DNA from: a virus
Direction: 5' to 3' (one strand)
Length of the DNA: 21,400 nt
IMG/VR virus record: IMGVR_UViG_3300034101_002920
Span: 1-21,400 of that record
Below the pieces are notes generated by a model, which did not search any database, was not told the DNA's origin, and worked only from the letters and a program-made list of their open reading frames with translations. The translations under genes were made by a program, and so were the position numbers. Position 1 is the first letter of the stretch. Every line of letters begins with the position of its first letter. This document shows positions 1 to 6,966 of the stretch, one piece after another.

Positions 1-103
1 CGTTAATCGCAATACGCGTAAGCAGCATAATTCGCTTCTTCAACAAGTAACCTTCGTCAGTGAGCATTTCGTCCAAGGAACTGTAGTGCTTGTAATCGAA
101 CAT
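1..103 (-). CDS. Start of an unidentified phage protein (partial, runs off left edge)
   Basis: Reading leftwards from an ATG at 103-101, the frame stays open to the window edge and gives 34 residues beginning MFDYKHYSSLDEMLTDEGYL. The visible part is a short mix of charged and aromatic residues followed by a helical stretch (KKRIMLLTRIAI). I do not recognise a family. It lies just downstream of an intrinsic terminator, so it either needs its own promoter or depends on read-through. No clear Shine-Dalgarno sequence is visible before the ATG; the bases there are the terminator U-tract and a GGATA. The identity of the start is therefore only moderately sure. Confidence 0.5.
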   Translation of the reverse strand, partial: MFDYKHYSSLDEMLTDEGYLLKKRIMLLTRIAIN

Positions 104-110
104 ATTCGTA

Positions 111-142
111 TCCGAAAAAGAAGCCCGCTGGTTAGGCGGGCT
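111..142 (-). terminator. Rho-independent terminator ending the left recombination operon
   Basis: On the minus strand AGCCCGC (142-136) pairs perfectly with GCGGGCT (128-122) around a 7-base loop. TCTTTTTC follows immediately. A GC-rich 7-bp stem with a U-run is the classic intrinsic terminator form. It sits about 25 bases after the stop of the single-strand-binding gene and would end the long leftward transcript. Confidence 0.88.
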
Positions 143-167
143 ATGGGGAAGACTATGGGAGTAACGA

Positions 168-947
168 CTATGGAAGAATCAGATCGGCGTAGTTGGCCTT
201 GACCTTCTTGCCGTCACGTTCGAGGGTTACGGTGCCAGCATCGTCGTCTGCAGCGATGACTTTGAAGGTCAGGGCTTTGGGAGACTTCGCTGGCTTGTAA
301 TCGACATCAAAGCCAATCCAGTCAGACGGAGCGAATTCTGCTTCAGCAGCATCTGCAGTATCGTCTGCTTCTTCGGCTGCAGCTTCTTCAAGTTCTTCTG
401 ACCATTCATCTGTGGTGTCGTCTACGTCTGCTGAGTCGCCTTCCGTATCTTCTGGAGAAGAATAGTCTTGGTCGTCGACATCGGCAGCCATGCCTACAAT
501 ATCGAAATAATTCCGGGTTTTGTCTCTAGACTTGGTAACTCGGATCGTGAACTGGGAACCTTTGAGTTTTACCAGCTTACCGTCAATATCAGGTACCTCT
601 AAGTCTTTAGTTGGTACCCCCAGTTTCTGAATATTGACCATCAGACGTTCCAAGCCTTGTTCTGCAGTCTGTTTGTCTTTAACGTCACTCAAGTTGTCAA
701 AGACTCCTACAGTATGATTGGCATAGGCTTCTTGACCGTTGATACTGCCGTCAATACAGAACTCCAGAATATGGTAAACGTTGCTGTCTTTGGTAATGAT
801 CTTTGAGCCTTTGAACTTACAGATGTACTCTCCTGCAGGACCGTTGAAATCCTGTATCGGAGTTGCTTGTTTTGCCTTATCCATATGCTTTCTTAATCGA
901 GCATTGGACTTCATGAGTGCTGCGAGGGAGGTTACTTCTTGGGCCAT
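168..947 (-). CDS. Probable phage single-stranded DNA-binding protein with acidic linker and C-terminal small domain
   Basis: The ATG at 947 gives 259 residues; a longer reading would need a TTG start. Residues about 36-155 look like a beta-rich OB-type domain (EYICKFKGSKI, VKLKGSQFTIRVTKS, NYFDIVGM), resembling phage DUF669-like ssDNA-binding proteins. Residues about 155-206 are strongly acidic and low complexity. Residues 209-259 form a second small beta domain of Tudor/KOW flavour (TFKVIAADDDAGTVTLERDG). It is the last gene before the terminator and follows the Sak4-type ATPase, which fits, because phage recombinases of that type usually work with a partner SSB. The role is to coat single-stranded DNA during replication and annealing in the host cytoplasm. 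Function is inferred from fold pattern and context; no diagnostic motif is present. Confidence 0.6.
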   Translation of the reverse strand: MAQEVTSLAALMKSNARLRKHMDKAKQATPIQDFNGPAGEYICKFKGSKIITKDSNVYHILEFCIDGSINGQEAYANHTVGVFDNLSDVKDKQTAEQGLERLMVNIQKLGVPTKDLEVPDIDGKLVKLKGSQFTIRVTKSRDKTRNYFDIVGMAADVDDQDYSSPEDTEGDSADVDDTTDEWSEELEEAAAEEADDTADAAEAEFAPSDWIGFDVDYKPAKSPKALTFKVIAADDDAGTVTLERDGKKVKANYADLILP

Positions 948-951
948 TTGA

Positions 952-962
952 GGTTCTTTCTT
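952..962 (-). promoter_or_regulatory. Shared leader element upstream of the SSB-like gene
   Basis: The minus-strand 11-mer AAGAAAGAACC ends exactly four bases before the ATG at 947. The same 11-mer occurs at the same distance before the gene starting at 4576. It is not a strong Shine-Dalgarno sequence; AAGAAAG could give only partial pairing with 16S rRNA. It may be a phage-specific translation or transcription leader. Confidence 0.45.
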
Positions 963-993
963 GTAATGGAGATGGAACAAATTGACACTGACT

Positions 994-1899
994 TTACATA
1001 CCTAACGCTTCTTTGAGTTTACTCCATGTTTCCTTAGCTGATTCTCCACAGTCGATCTCAGTCATCCCTTCCGGGGTACACCATGACTTAGCTGTGTAAT
1101 AAGTCGTGGGTGACAATCCGATGAATCTACGCTCACCGACTGTGTTCTTTTTCTTGGTTTTCTGGTCGATAGAGACAAGGATCTCCTGACCCATGAAGAA
1201 GACACCGTGCAGATCCTTGGACGTGTACTTCCAGATGTTCTTATCAAGCTCTGGACGATACTGATCGTAGTCAGGACCATTTGGGTTGTTGACTGGTTTG
1301 AACGTCGAGTGAGCAATCAATACGACGTTGTAACCCTTGGCTACGATCTCCAGCATGGTCTTGAGAAGTTCTGAGGACCAGAATGCTTCAGCAGCTTTCG
1401 TGTAGCCAGCGTAGTAAGCTGTGAAGTCCTTGCTGTCCATATCGCTGTCAAACAGCATTGAAGCACAGTGCTGGTAGCAGATGTCCTGCAGACCAGAGGT
1501 GCTGTCGATGACCAGTGTCTGACGATCATGCTTGCCATCACGGAATCGCTGCATCGCTGTCATGCAACGCAGATATCCGGGATGACCACCAGCAGGGATC
1601 TCATCGTGAGGTGCCAGTGGCTCTAACTGGATGATAGGGATATCGGACGGCACAAGGTTTCGTTCCTTGTACAGATAGATGCCTTGTTCTCCACTCGTGG
1701 TAATAAACATCGGTGCTGGGAACTGAGCAGCCAGTGTTGTCTTGCCCATTCCGGGAGGACTGTAGAGCATCAGGAAGCGGCCATGCTGAGGCTTGGCTTC
1801 AATCAGGTCTTCAAAGATGTTCTGAGAAGAAGCAGTAATAGCAGGTCGGTTGGTTGGTGGTGCAGGCTGTCGTTTGATTGGACGGTGGGGTGTGCTCAT
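994..1899 (-). CDS. Sak4-type RecA-fold ATPase (phage recombination mediator)
   Basis: The product has 301 residues. A Walker A motif, SPPGMGKTTLA, is at residues 47-57 with K53 as the nucleotide lysine. A Walker B strand, TLVIDS, is at 128-133 with D132. A later strand, NVVLIAHS, fits the sensor region of RecA-fold phage ATPases (Sak4 / AAA_24 type). These proteins bind ATP and promote single-strand annealing or strand exchange, usually with a phage SSB. The first ~25 residues are proline-rich and probably disordered. Its ATG overlaps the stop of the upstream nuclease gene as ATGA, so the two are translationally coupled. Nuclease, ATPase and SSB in a row form a recombination module. The family call is strong; the exact biochemical activity is inferred. 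Confidence 0.82.
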   Translation of the reverse strand: MSTPHRPIKRQPAPPTNRPAITASSQNIFEDLIEAKPQHGRFLMLYSPPGMGKTTLAAQFPAPMFITTSGEQGIYLYKERNLVPSDIPIIQLEPLAPHDEIPAGGHPGYLRCMTAMQRFRDGKHDRQTLVIDSTSGLQDICYQHCASMLFDSDMDSKDFTAYYAGYTKAAEAFWSSELLKTMLEIVAKGYNVVLIAHSTFKPVNNPNGPDYDQYRPELDKNIWKYTSKDLHGVFFMGQEILVSIDQKTKKKNTVGERRFIGLSPTTYYTAKSWCTPEGMTEIDCGESAKETWSKLKEALGM

Positions 1900-2864
1900 C
1901 GGTATGATACTTTTGGTCTAAGGCCGAGGGTTGATCCAGTAAGACGGAAGTTGCGGAAGCGTTCCTGAGTGCCTTCCATAAAGGGGTTGTAGAGTCCGTA
2001 AGGTGTCGCCCAATGAAAGCGGTTGATCTCGTCCTTTCGGTTAGGGTGTGTCATGTAGGTGTACCAGTCTAAGAACGCTTCGAGCATCGGGTACAGGCAC
2101 CCGTGCATGAATCTTTCGTATCGTTCTTCGTCAGGTCTGATCCAATATCTGAAGAAGTGGTAATCACGATCCGTGTCAATTGCTTCTGCAAGTCGCAACC
2201 TGAACTCTTCTCGGGTTTCCTTGGACTTCTGTCTCGGTCCCCTGTAGCCGAAGCCACCGGGACGCCTGATGTGCTGGTACCAGATCCTTTCTGGAAGATA
2301 ACCGTACGAAGCCTTGTAGAGAAGCTGGTACATGTTGACTTGAAGATTACGATCAATTTCGCGAGCAATGTCATCTTCACTCCATTCTCCACGGCATTTG
2401 TTTTCCATGATGACTGCGTCACCTTCACCGTCGATAAACCCGTTGAGCAGGAGTGATCGACCTGACGGTAACGTGAGTTGGATCTTGTGCTGGCATTCTG
2501 ACTTGTCTACGTGGAACAGATCCAAGTCAGCACCATACAATGAGATCCACGTTGTGACCTGATGTTGGGCAAGACCAGCCCACCAACTAATTTCATCATG
2601 ATCGTCGTACTTCGCAGTCTGCTTCTCGAATTCAGTTTGGATGAACTTGGCAGCACCACGAGGTTGACGGGTCTTGATGTACCCTTCGATGCCTGCTTGG
2701 ATCAGGCTACCGTAACACATGTTCTTGTTCCAAGGTTCTACCGCTTCAAGGTCTCTGAGGTAAGAGACTTCAAAGGCTACTCGATCGACCAGCCACATCT
2801 CAAGTGCTGACAGGCTTAGGCCGTTGACTGCTGGGGACCAGATCATTCGACAGGGGGTGTGCAT
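1896..2864 (-). CDS. PD-(D/E)XK (RecB/Cas4-like) nuclease
   Basis: The product has 322 residues. The nuclease core is visible in order: GFID with D145, the strand AVIMENK with E154 and K156, and the downstream helix LQVNMYQ with Q175. This is the RecB-type PD-(D/E)XK arrangement found in Cas4-like and phage exonucleases. The N-terminus carries a LSLSALEMW box typical of that group. The cysteine cluster that holds the Fe-S centre in true Cas4 is not apparent. A GAGG six bases before the ATG at 2864 supports this start even though it overlaps the previous gene by 65 bases. It probably resects DNA ends for the adjacent ATPase and SSB; exonuclease polarity cannot be told. Confidence 0.78.
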   Translation of the reverse strand: MHTPCRMIWSPAVNGLSLSALEMWLVDRVAFEVSYLRDLEAVEPWNKNMCYGSLIQAGIEGYIKTRQPRGAAKFIQTEFEKQTAKYDDHDEISWWAGLAQHQVTTWISLYGADLDLFHVDKSECQHKIQLTLPSGRSLLLNGFIDGEGDAVIMENKCRGEWSEDDIAREIDRNLQVNMYQLLYKASYGYLPERIWYQHIRRPGGFGYRGPRQKSKETREEFRLRLAEAIDTDRDYHFFRYWIRPDEERYERFMHGCLYPMLEAFLDWYTYMTHPNRKDEINRFHWATPYGLYNPFMEGTQERFRNFRLTGSTLGLRPKVSYR

Positions 2865-3171
2865 TTAACGCCTCAACTACTTTGTGTATATCCTTCAATG
2901 CGAATACAACTAACGAATTAGCACGATCACCAGCTTCGCCAATGACGCATACTGCGGTCTTGTTTTCAACTTTTGCCTTATCTCTTTCTTCGGTTAACAG
3001 GTCACGTAGTCCTTTATTATTTGCCTGTGAGTATTTGCAACTCAAGAATAACAACGGATGATGAGAGTCTGACCTAGTTACCTTACCGTTTCCTCCCGAA
3101 AGAGCAGTACGTTCTGTACCGAAGATGGCAGCAACGTATCTTTCGAAGTTTTTCCAAAGGGCTTTAGCCAT
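2800..3171 (-). CDS. Small phage PD-(D/E)XK-like protein, possible resolvase, with altered catalytic motif
   Basis: I place the start at the ATG at 3171 because AAGGA sits seven bases upstream and the protein then begins MAKALWKNFERYVAAIFG, as in related small phage nucleases. It has 123 residues. Pattern: a basic N-terminal helix with E10, a loop with S34-D35, a strand LLFLSCKYS (41-49), then a helix and a strand TAVCVIGEAG followed by LVVFALKDI. Relatives I remember have a glutamate two residues before the lysine (ExK); here the position is serine (S44-C45-K46). The frame stays open upstream to a GTG at 3291, so a 163-residue form is possible but lacks a ribosome site. The neighbourhood suggests Holliday junction or end processing; activity is uncertain. 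Confidence 0.5.
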   Translation of the reverse strand: MAKALWKNFERYVAAIFGTERTALSGGNGKVTRSDSHHPLLFLSCKYSQANNKGLRDLLTEERDKAKVENKTAVCVIGEAGDRANSLVVFALKDIHKVVEALNAHPLSNDLVPSSQRPKPVST

Positions 3172-3328
3172 AGCATCATCCTTAAAGTAATAGGAGCAGG
3201 AATACGTCGTTAACGACATTTCTGTTAGCGTTACCTGCGAGCAAAATGCCCCTACTGCATTGGCTACAGTAAGGCCGTCAACCTGCGACACAGAAACTTC
3301 ATCATTGCAGGACTGCCGGGAAGATCAA
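3172..3328 (-). other. 157-base gap between the GQHR protein and the small nuclease gene
   Basis: This is the longest stretch with no assigned gene. It contains no convincing terminator or promoter. The lower part is open in frame with the downstream nuclease back to a GTG at 3291, so it could encode an N-terminal extension; a separate ATG frame here closes after about a dozen codons. I read it as leader sequence. Confidence 0.4.
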
Positions 3329-4576
3329 CTAAGCTGAGACTACTGCTGGCTTAGCTTTACGTTTTGGTCTTGGTCGTTTTTCTGTTTGGGCTGCGACCAT
3401 TTCAGCAGCCTGCTCATTTGTAAACTCGTGAGCGGGGTCTTCTTCGCTGACCGAAGATACACTGGTTTCCACTGGTTGGCTTGACGCAGCTTTCGCAGCA
3501 GCAGCACGTTCGAAACAGAGAGTATGGTAACCATCAAACATAACAGGGAAGTCAGTATAACCATCACGTTCTTTCTTACTCAGGGAGATGTCGGAGACCT
3601 TCAGACCAGTACGACCTTCGAGGACTGCCTTAGCAGCCTTAACGAATGGTCCTACCCAGTCACGGTCACGGTCCTTACTGCCCTTCTCTGCGGTCAGTTT
3701 GTTCCAGTAACCTGCAAGTGCCCAAGCTGGGTCACCTTTGTCGTAACCTGATCCGACAGCCAACTGGTTCAGGAAGATGTCCATAGCGTCCTGTGTGTCG
3801 TCAGCGATGGAGACTTCAACAACAGTGTTGCCATCGTCATCAAAGCAATCATGTTCTTCAACGCAGGCAACGTACGTCAGAGCAGCCAGATAAGCAAGGC
3901 TCATCTTCAGCCCCTTGTTGCCTCCGTCAGCATCGTTGGCGTCCAGAACCATTGTAACGAAGTTGGCAAGTCCAGCATGGCGGTTTTGAATGAACGACAT
4001 CATTTCTGAGATGAGGAACTTAGGTGCTGACGAGACAGTAGCACCACCTTCGATCAACCATACCAGACGTGCAGCACCAGCGAGAGTCTTGGTCCAAGTC
4101 TTACGCTTGCTGACTGTGGCGTTCCATGCTTCTGGAATGACAGAGTCTACCCATGGATCGCGGAACAGGACATCGCTGTGTGTGCGAGTCTTGCCGGTGT
4201 CCACAGTGTCGGCAGTGTCGTGAGGAACACCATAGATGATGACAGCGTCCCACTCAGTCTGAGCAGCAGGCCACACTTCATCCTTCTCGATGGCTTGCTG
4301 AGCGAGTACCAGACCCTGCAGGCGATGCTGACCAGAGATCAGGTGTTCTTCGCCTTCAGCGTCAACTGAGAAGATGATAGGCTCACCGTTGCACTTCCAC
4401 TGACCACGAAGCATTTCGTTGGCGTAGAGGTTGGCAACACTGCGGGACATTGGGCGGTTGCTGTTGTTCAGATCCTTCAAGCAGGCCAAGGCAAATGCGG
4501 GTGTAATGCAAAGTACTTTGGTCTTGATCGGAGTCAGAGTCTTTTCAGCTTTGGAGAACAGGGTTTCAAGTTTCAT
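3329..4576 (-). CDS. Phage GQHR-motif protein (ParB/Srx-like N-terminal fold), function unknown
   Basis: The product has 415 residues. The N-terminal third follows a pattern common in phages of diverse hosts: NRPMSRSVANLYANEMLRG (40-58), then W60 and NGEPIIF (63-69), SGQHRL (81-86), and DTVDTGKTRTHSDVL (123-137). The (D/S)GQHR box resembles the nucleotide-binding motif of ParB/sulfiredoxin-like domains. The middle (about 150-330) is helical and not recognisable. The C-terminal 60 residues are Ala/Pro/Lys/Arg-rich and end in a basic tail (RPRPKRKAK) that may contact DNA. It stands between the sugar cassette and the recombination genes and is preceded by a 52-base gap holding a leader element. 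No function has been established for the family as far as I know; a DNA-metabolism role is inferred from context. Confidence 0.6.
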   Translation of the reverse strand: MKLETLFSKAEKTLTPIKTKVLCITPAFALACLKDLNNSNRPMSRSVANLYANEMLRGQWKCNGEPIIFSVDAEGEEHLISGQHRLQGLVLAQQAIEKDEVWPAAQTEWDAVIIYGVPHDTADTVDTGKTRTHSDVLFRDPWVDSVIPEAWNATVSKRKTWTKTLAGAARLVWLIEGGATVSSAPKFLISEMMSFIQNRHAGLANFVTMVLDANDADGGNKGLKMSLAYLAALTYVACVEEHDCFDDDGNTVVEVSIADDTQDAMDIFLNQLAVGSGYDKGDPAWALAGYWNKLTAEKGSKDRDRDWVGPFVKAAKAVLEGRTGLKVSDISLSKKERDGYTDFPVMFDGYHTLCFERAAAAKAASSQPVETSVSSVSEEDPAHEFTNEQAAEMVAAQTEKRPRPKRKAKPAVVSA

Positions 4577-4580
4577 AGGG

Positions 4581-4601
4581 GGTTCTTTCTTAGTGAGGGT
4601 T
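4581..4601 (-). promoter_or_regulatory. Leader with 11-mer AAGAAAGAACC and a T3-promoter-like core
   Basis: In the 52-base gap before the ATG at 4576 the minus strand reads AACCCTCACTAAGAAAGAACC. The last 11 bases repeat the element before the SSB-like gene with the same four-base spacing to ATG. The first 12 bases (AACCCTCACTAA) match the core of the T3 RNA polymerase promoter, but the initiating GGG is absent. It may start a new transcription unit after the sugar cassette. Evidence is only sequence likeness. Confidence 0.35.
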
Positions 4602-4628
4602 GTCGTTCGTTCGGGTGAAGTTTAGCCG

Positions 4629-5639
4629 TTAGACTGCGGGTGTCAACAGTGGAATAACAATTTTTGCAACATTCATCAGTTCGTCGCAGATTCGAGCTAC
4701 ATCATCACGTGTCATTGTTTCTGAGAGAGGAAGATAAATGATCTCGTGTTGAAGTCGCATGGCGTTGGTGATGCAGTCGGCAGTCCCATTGTCGAACTCA
4801 GCTTGCAGCTTCATCGACTTGAAACCATGACGAGCAGCGATGCCCTTTTCGTTGAGCCTCAGTACAAGTTCTCGTTGCTGGAAAAATAACATACCCTCAA
4901 TGCGGAGTGGATAGACCCACGGAAACCTACAAACAGGCATTCTCCATTCGCGGGGTACTCCGTCGTCGTAGGCGTTGCCACGAAAGTGCTTTGTGGCGTT
5001 CGCTGATTGGAAAGTTCTGAGTGAAGGAAGAATCAGTTCGGCGTGAGCGTTGCTCATGCGAGCATTGACTCCACGAGGAACGTGAAAGTAATCGTGGTTG
5101 TCGTCAAAGCCAAGAGTACGAAGCTGCTTAGCCAGTCGTACGTTTTGAGGGTTCTTGAAAGCGATCATTCCGCCTTCTTCACCATGGATCGTTTTGTTCT
5201 TGTAGAATGACCAGCAAGCAGCAAACGAGGCAGGATGTGGCTTGGCACCATGAACTTCAGCCATGTCTTCAATGACCAATGGCTTGTCTGGTTTGCGGTG
5301 TAATGCAGCAACGTCACACAGACTGCCGTAGATGTGAACCGCCATGGCAATGTGCATCTGATCTGGAACCAAGTCCATGTTCATTTGCAGGTCATCATTG
5401 CAGTCTACAAAGTGAATGTCCAGATCAGCCATGGCAGCAGCACGAGCACAGGCTACCATCGTATATTCTGGGATAGCGATACTGGGTCTTACTTCACCAG
5501 TTACGTCATCAGTGATCTTGGTACGAGCAACTTCACAGGCAATGTGCAAGGCTGCTGTGCCACTGGATACGGCGACAGTATTAGGGTTACCGATGAACTC
5601 TCCAAACTCTTTCTCTAGTTGCTCGAAGGCTTGTGTCAT
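4629..5639 (-). CDS. DegT/DnrJ/EryC1-family PLP-dependent sugar aminotransferase
   Basis: The product has 336 residues. Family landmarks are in order: SSGTAALH (25-32, phosphate cradle), IEDMAEVHGA (123-132, D125 to the PLP ring), and WSFYKNKTIHGEEGG (143-157) with K149 as the lysine that forms the PLP Schiff base. A lysine rather than histidine there argues for an aminotransferase and against a ColD-type dehydrase. The family transfers an amino group from glutamate to a keto-sugar nucleotide. Relatives usually run to about 360-390 residues and have some 35 extra N-terminal residues before the SGTAAL box; here the ATGA junction with the cupin fixes a short start. With the neighbouring SDR enzyme and acetyltransferase it could make a perosamine-like 4-amino sugar. 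The substrate is inferred. Confidence 0.85.
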   Translation of the reverse strand: MTQAFEQLEKEFGEFIGNPNTVAVSSGTAALHIACEVARTKITDDVTGEVRPSIAIPEYTMVACARAAAMADLDIHFVDCNDDLQMNMDLVPDQMHIAMAVHIYGSLCDVAALHRKPDKPLVIEDMAEVHGAKPHPASFAACWSFYKNKTIHGEEGGMIAFKNPQNVRLAKQLRTLGFDDNHDYFHVPRGVNARMSNAHAELILPSLRTFQSANATKHFRGNAYDDGVPREWRMPVCRFPWVYPLRIEGMLFFQQRELVLRLNEKGIAARHGFKSMKLQAEFDNGTADCITNAMRLQHEIIYLPLSETMTRDDVARICDELMNVAKIVIPLLTPAV

Positions 5640-6085
5640 TTTGTTTGCTCGTGTTTAGTGGGATCGAAGTCGTAATTGAAGTAAACTTTGTCAGCAGGCG
5701 TGTACGGTCCTTGTTTGATCTCAACAAACTGGACATCAGTGATGAAGTGAAATGCGTGACCACCAGAGTACTGTATGTAAACGTCTCCGCTACGTAAAGG
5801 CTTTGCTGCTACAAAATTACCATTTGTGTCAAAGATATCCACTACGATGTGACCTGAACGGACAATCAGTACTTCCTGAGTCCCCACAACTTGTTTCTGG
5901 ACAGGAAGATGTTGATGAGCTTGGACGACTGTGCCAGCCTGACGATGAAGTACGCCAACCTGAATGGACTGGCTATCGTCTGTGACGAACTCAGTCTTCA
6001 CCTTCTCGTTGCTGATGTAGAGGCTATGGAGATGGGTTGCCAGCAGTGTCAGTGAGTTGGGCACGTAGATGTTGTCAACTAGCAT
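5636..6085 (-). CDS. Cupin-fold protein of the sugar cassette
   Basis: The product has 149 residues. The cupin metal pattern is visible: H57-x-H59 in AHQHLP, E71 in GTQEVLIV, and H110 or H113 in GGHAFHF, with the conserved SGDVYIQ turn at 99-105. Single-domain cupins in nucleotide-sugar operons act as keto-isomerases, epimerases or regulators, or have no known reaction. I cannot place this one among FdtA/QdtA-type isomerases with confidence. It starts inside the end of the acetyltransferase gene (11-base overlap) and its stop overlaps the aminotransferase start as ATGA, so it is part of the same coupled run. It probably acts on the same keto-sugar intermediate in the cytoplasm. Confidence 0.68.
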   Translation of the reverse strand: MLVDNIYVPNSLTLLATHLHSLYISNEKVKTEFVTDDSQSIQVGVLHRQAGTVVQAHQHLPVQKQVVGTQEVLIVRSGHIVVDIFDTNGNFVAAKPLRSGDVYIQYSGGHAFHFITDVQFVEIKQGPYTPADKVYFNYDFDPTKHEQTK

Positions 6086-6434
6086 GTAACTTCTCCATCA
6101 GGGTATGGTGAGCTTGAGTGAACAGTACTCCATCCTGTGGATAGTACAGGTCTGGAAGTAACTTGAGCTTGAAGCCTAGTGCTGCGTAGAACACCTGAGC
6201 TTCGATCTTGTTGGCTCTTGTGAAGCCGTATATGACACAGGCTTTGTCTCGATCCACGGACAACAGCATGTCGTAGATCAGGGATGACCCGTAACCTTTA
6301 CGACGTTCCAGTGTATCGAGGTGCAGAAGCTCTACGGTGCTGCCAGTACTGTAACGCCATACAAGATAACCTCTGTAGTCTTCGATGACGTGGAGTGTGC
6401 TGTACGGAGCTACATGTTCGTCAGGATCTAGCAT
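6075..6434 (-). CDS. GNAT-family N-acetyltransferase
   Basis: From the ATG at 6434 the protein has 119 residues; a slightly longer form would start at GTG 6443. Motif A, the acetyl-CoA pyrophosphate loop, is ERRKGYGSSL (43-52, R-x-G-x-G core). The later ANKIEAQVFYAALGFK (74-89) is the typical GNAT C-terminal helix and strand that encloses CoA. It is short for the family, so only the core fold is present. It overlaps the upstream methyltransferase by 14 bases and the cupin by 11. With a sugar aminotransferase in the operon, N-acetylation of the amino sugar is the simplest reading. Protein or small-molecule targets remain possible. Confidence 0.75.
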   Translation of the reverse strand: MLDPDEHVAPYSTLHVIEDYRGYLVWRYSTGSTVELLHLDTLERRKGYGSSLIYDMLLSVDRDKACVIYGFTRANKIEAQVFYAALGFKLKLLPDLYYPQDGVLFTQAHHTLMEKLHAS

Positions 6435-6966
6435 TCCATTCACCGTTGCTGTTTTTGGTAAGGATGGTGGGTTTGTTTACTGCTCCATACTCGATAAGAA
6501 TTATGTTCTTAGACATTCGCCTGACGTTGTCGAATGCGATAGTCCACGATGTGCTGTGACCGTTGTCGTGAAGCATTCCCTCCACTGACCGGAACACAGC
6601 ATAATCAAAATGGTCTGCAGGGTAGTCTGCGTCTTCCAGTCGGCACTGCTTGAAGACAGCGTCTGGGTAACGCAACTTTGCGATACCGATCAAGTCTTCT
6701 GAGAGATCAAGTCCTGTGTATTGTACGTTAGTGAAATGTGGGACGACGTGGAGTATCTCGTACAATGCTCCGTAACCGCAGCCAGCATCAAGCAAGCGGC
6801 ATGAGGCAGGCAAGATACCTCTCAATAATTTAGCTGTATCCTGCTGTATCGTGTTCCAGTTACGTATGTCGGTTCTGTAGATGATCTGGTGTAGTTCAAG
6901 ACCACTGGCGACTACCTCCCATATACGTGTCCTCCAGAATTCCTGAGTGGTAACTCGTAGTGGCAT
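6421..6966 (-). CDS. Class I SAM-dependent methyltransferase
   Basis: I choose the ATG at 6966 because it forms a TAATG overlap with the previous stop and has GGAG eight bases upstream; the product has 181 residues. SAM motif I is LLDAGCGYG (58-66). The acidic end of strand 2 is GLDLS (85-89), and a motif II-like acidic region is DADYPADHFDYAVF (112-125). The VEGML stretch at 128-132 lies where small-molecule methyltransferases keep substrate residues. The protein lacks a large C-terminal domain and resembles Methyltransf_11/25-type enzymes. Methylation of a sugar hydroxyl or amine in the glycan is likely from context; the acceptor is unknown. Confidence 0.78.
   Translation of the reverse strand: MPLRVTTQEFWRTRIWEVVASGLELHQIIYRTDIRNWNTIQQDTAKLLRGILPASCRLLDAGCGYGALYEILHVVPHFTNVQYTGLDLSEDLIGIAKLRYPDAVFKQCRLEDADYPADHFDYAVFRSVEGMLHDNGHSTSWTIAFDNVRRMSKNIILIEYGAVNKPTILTKNSNGEWNARS

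Noticed and set aside
121-175. Three CTATGG repeats near the left terminator
   Set aside because: Short, unevenly spaced and without a partner elsewhere; likely chance.
1896-2864. True Cas4 as part of a CRISPR system
   Set aside because: No cysteine cluster for an Fe-S centre, no other cas genes and no repeat-spacer array were seen; RecB-like phage nuclease is the better name.
4629-5639. ColD-type 3-dehydrase
   Set aside because: That branch replaces the PLP lysine with histidine; K149 is present here, so an aminotransferase is more likely.
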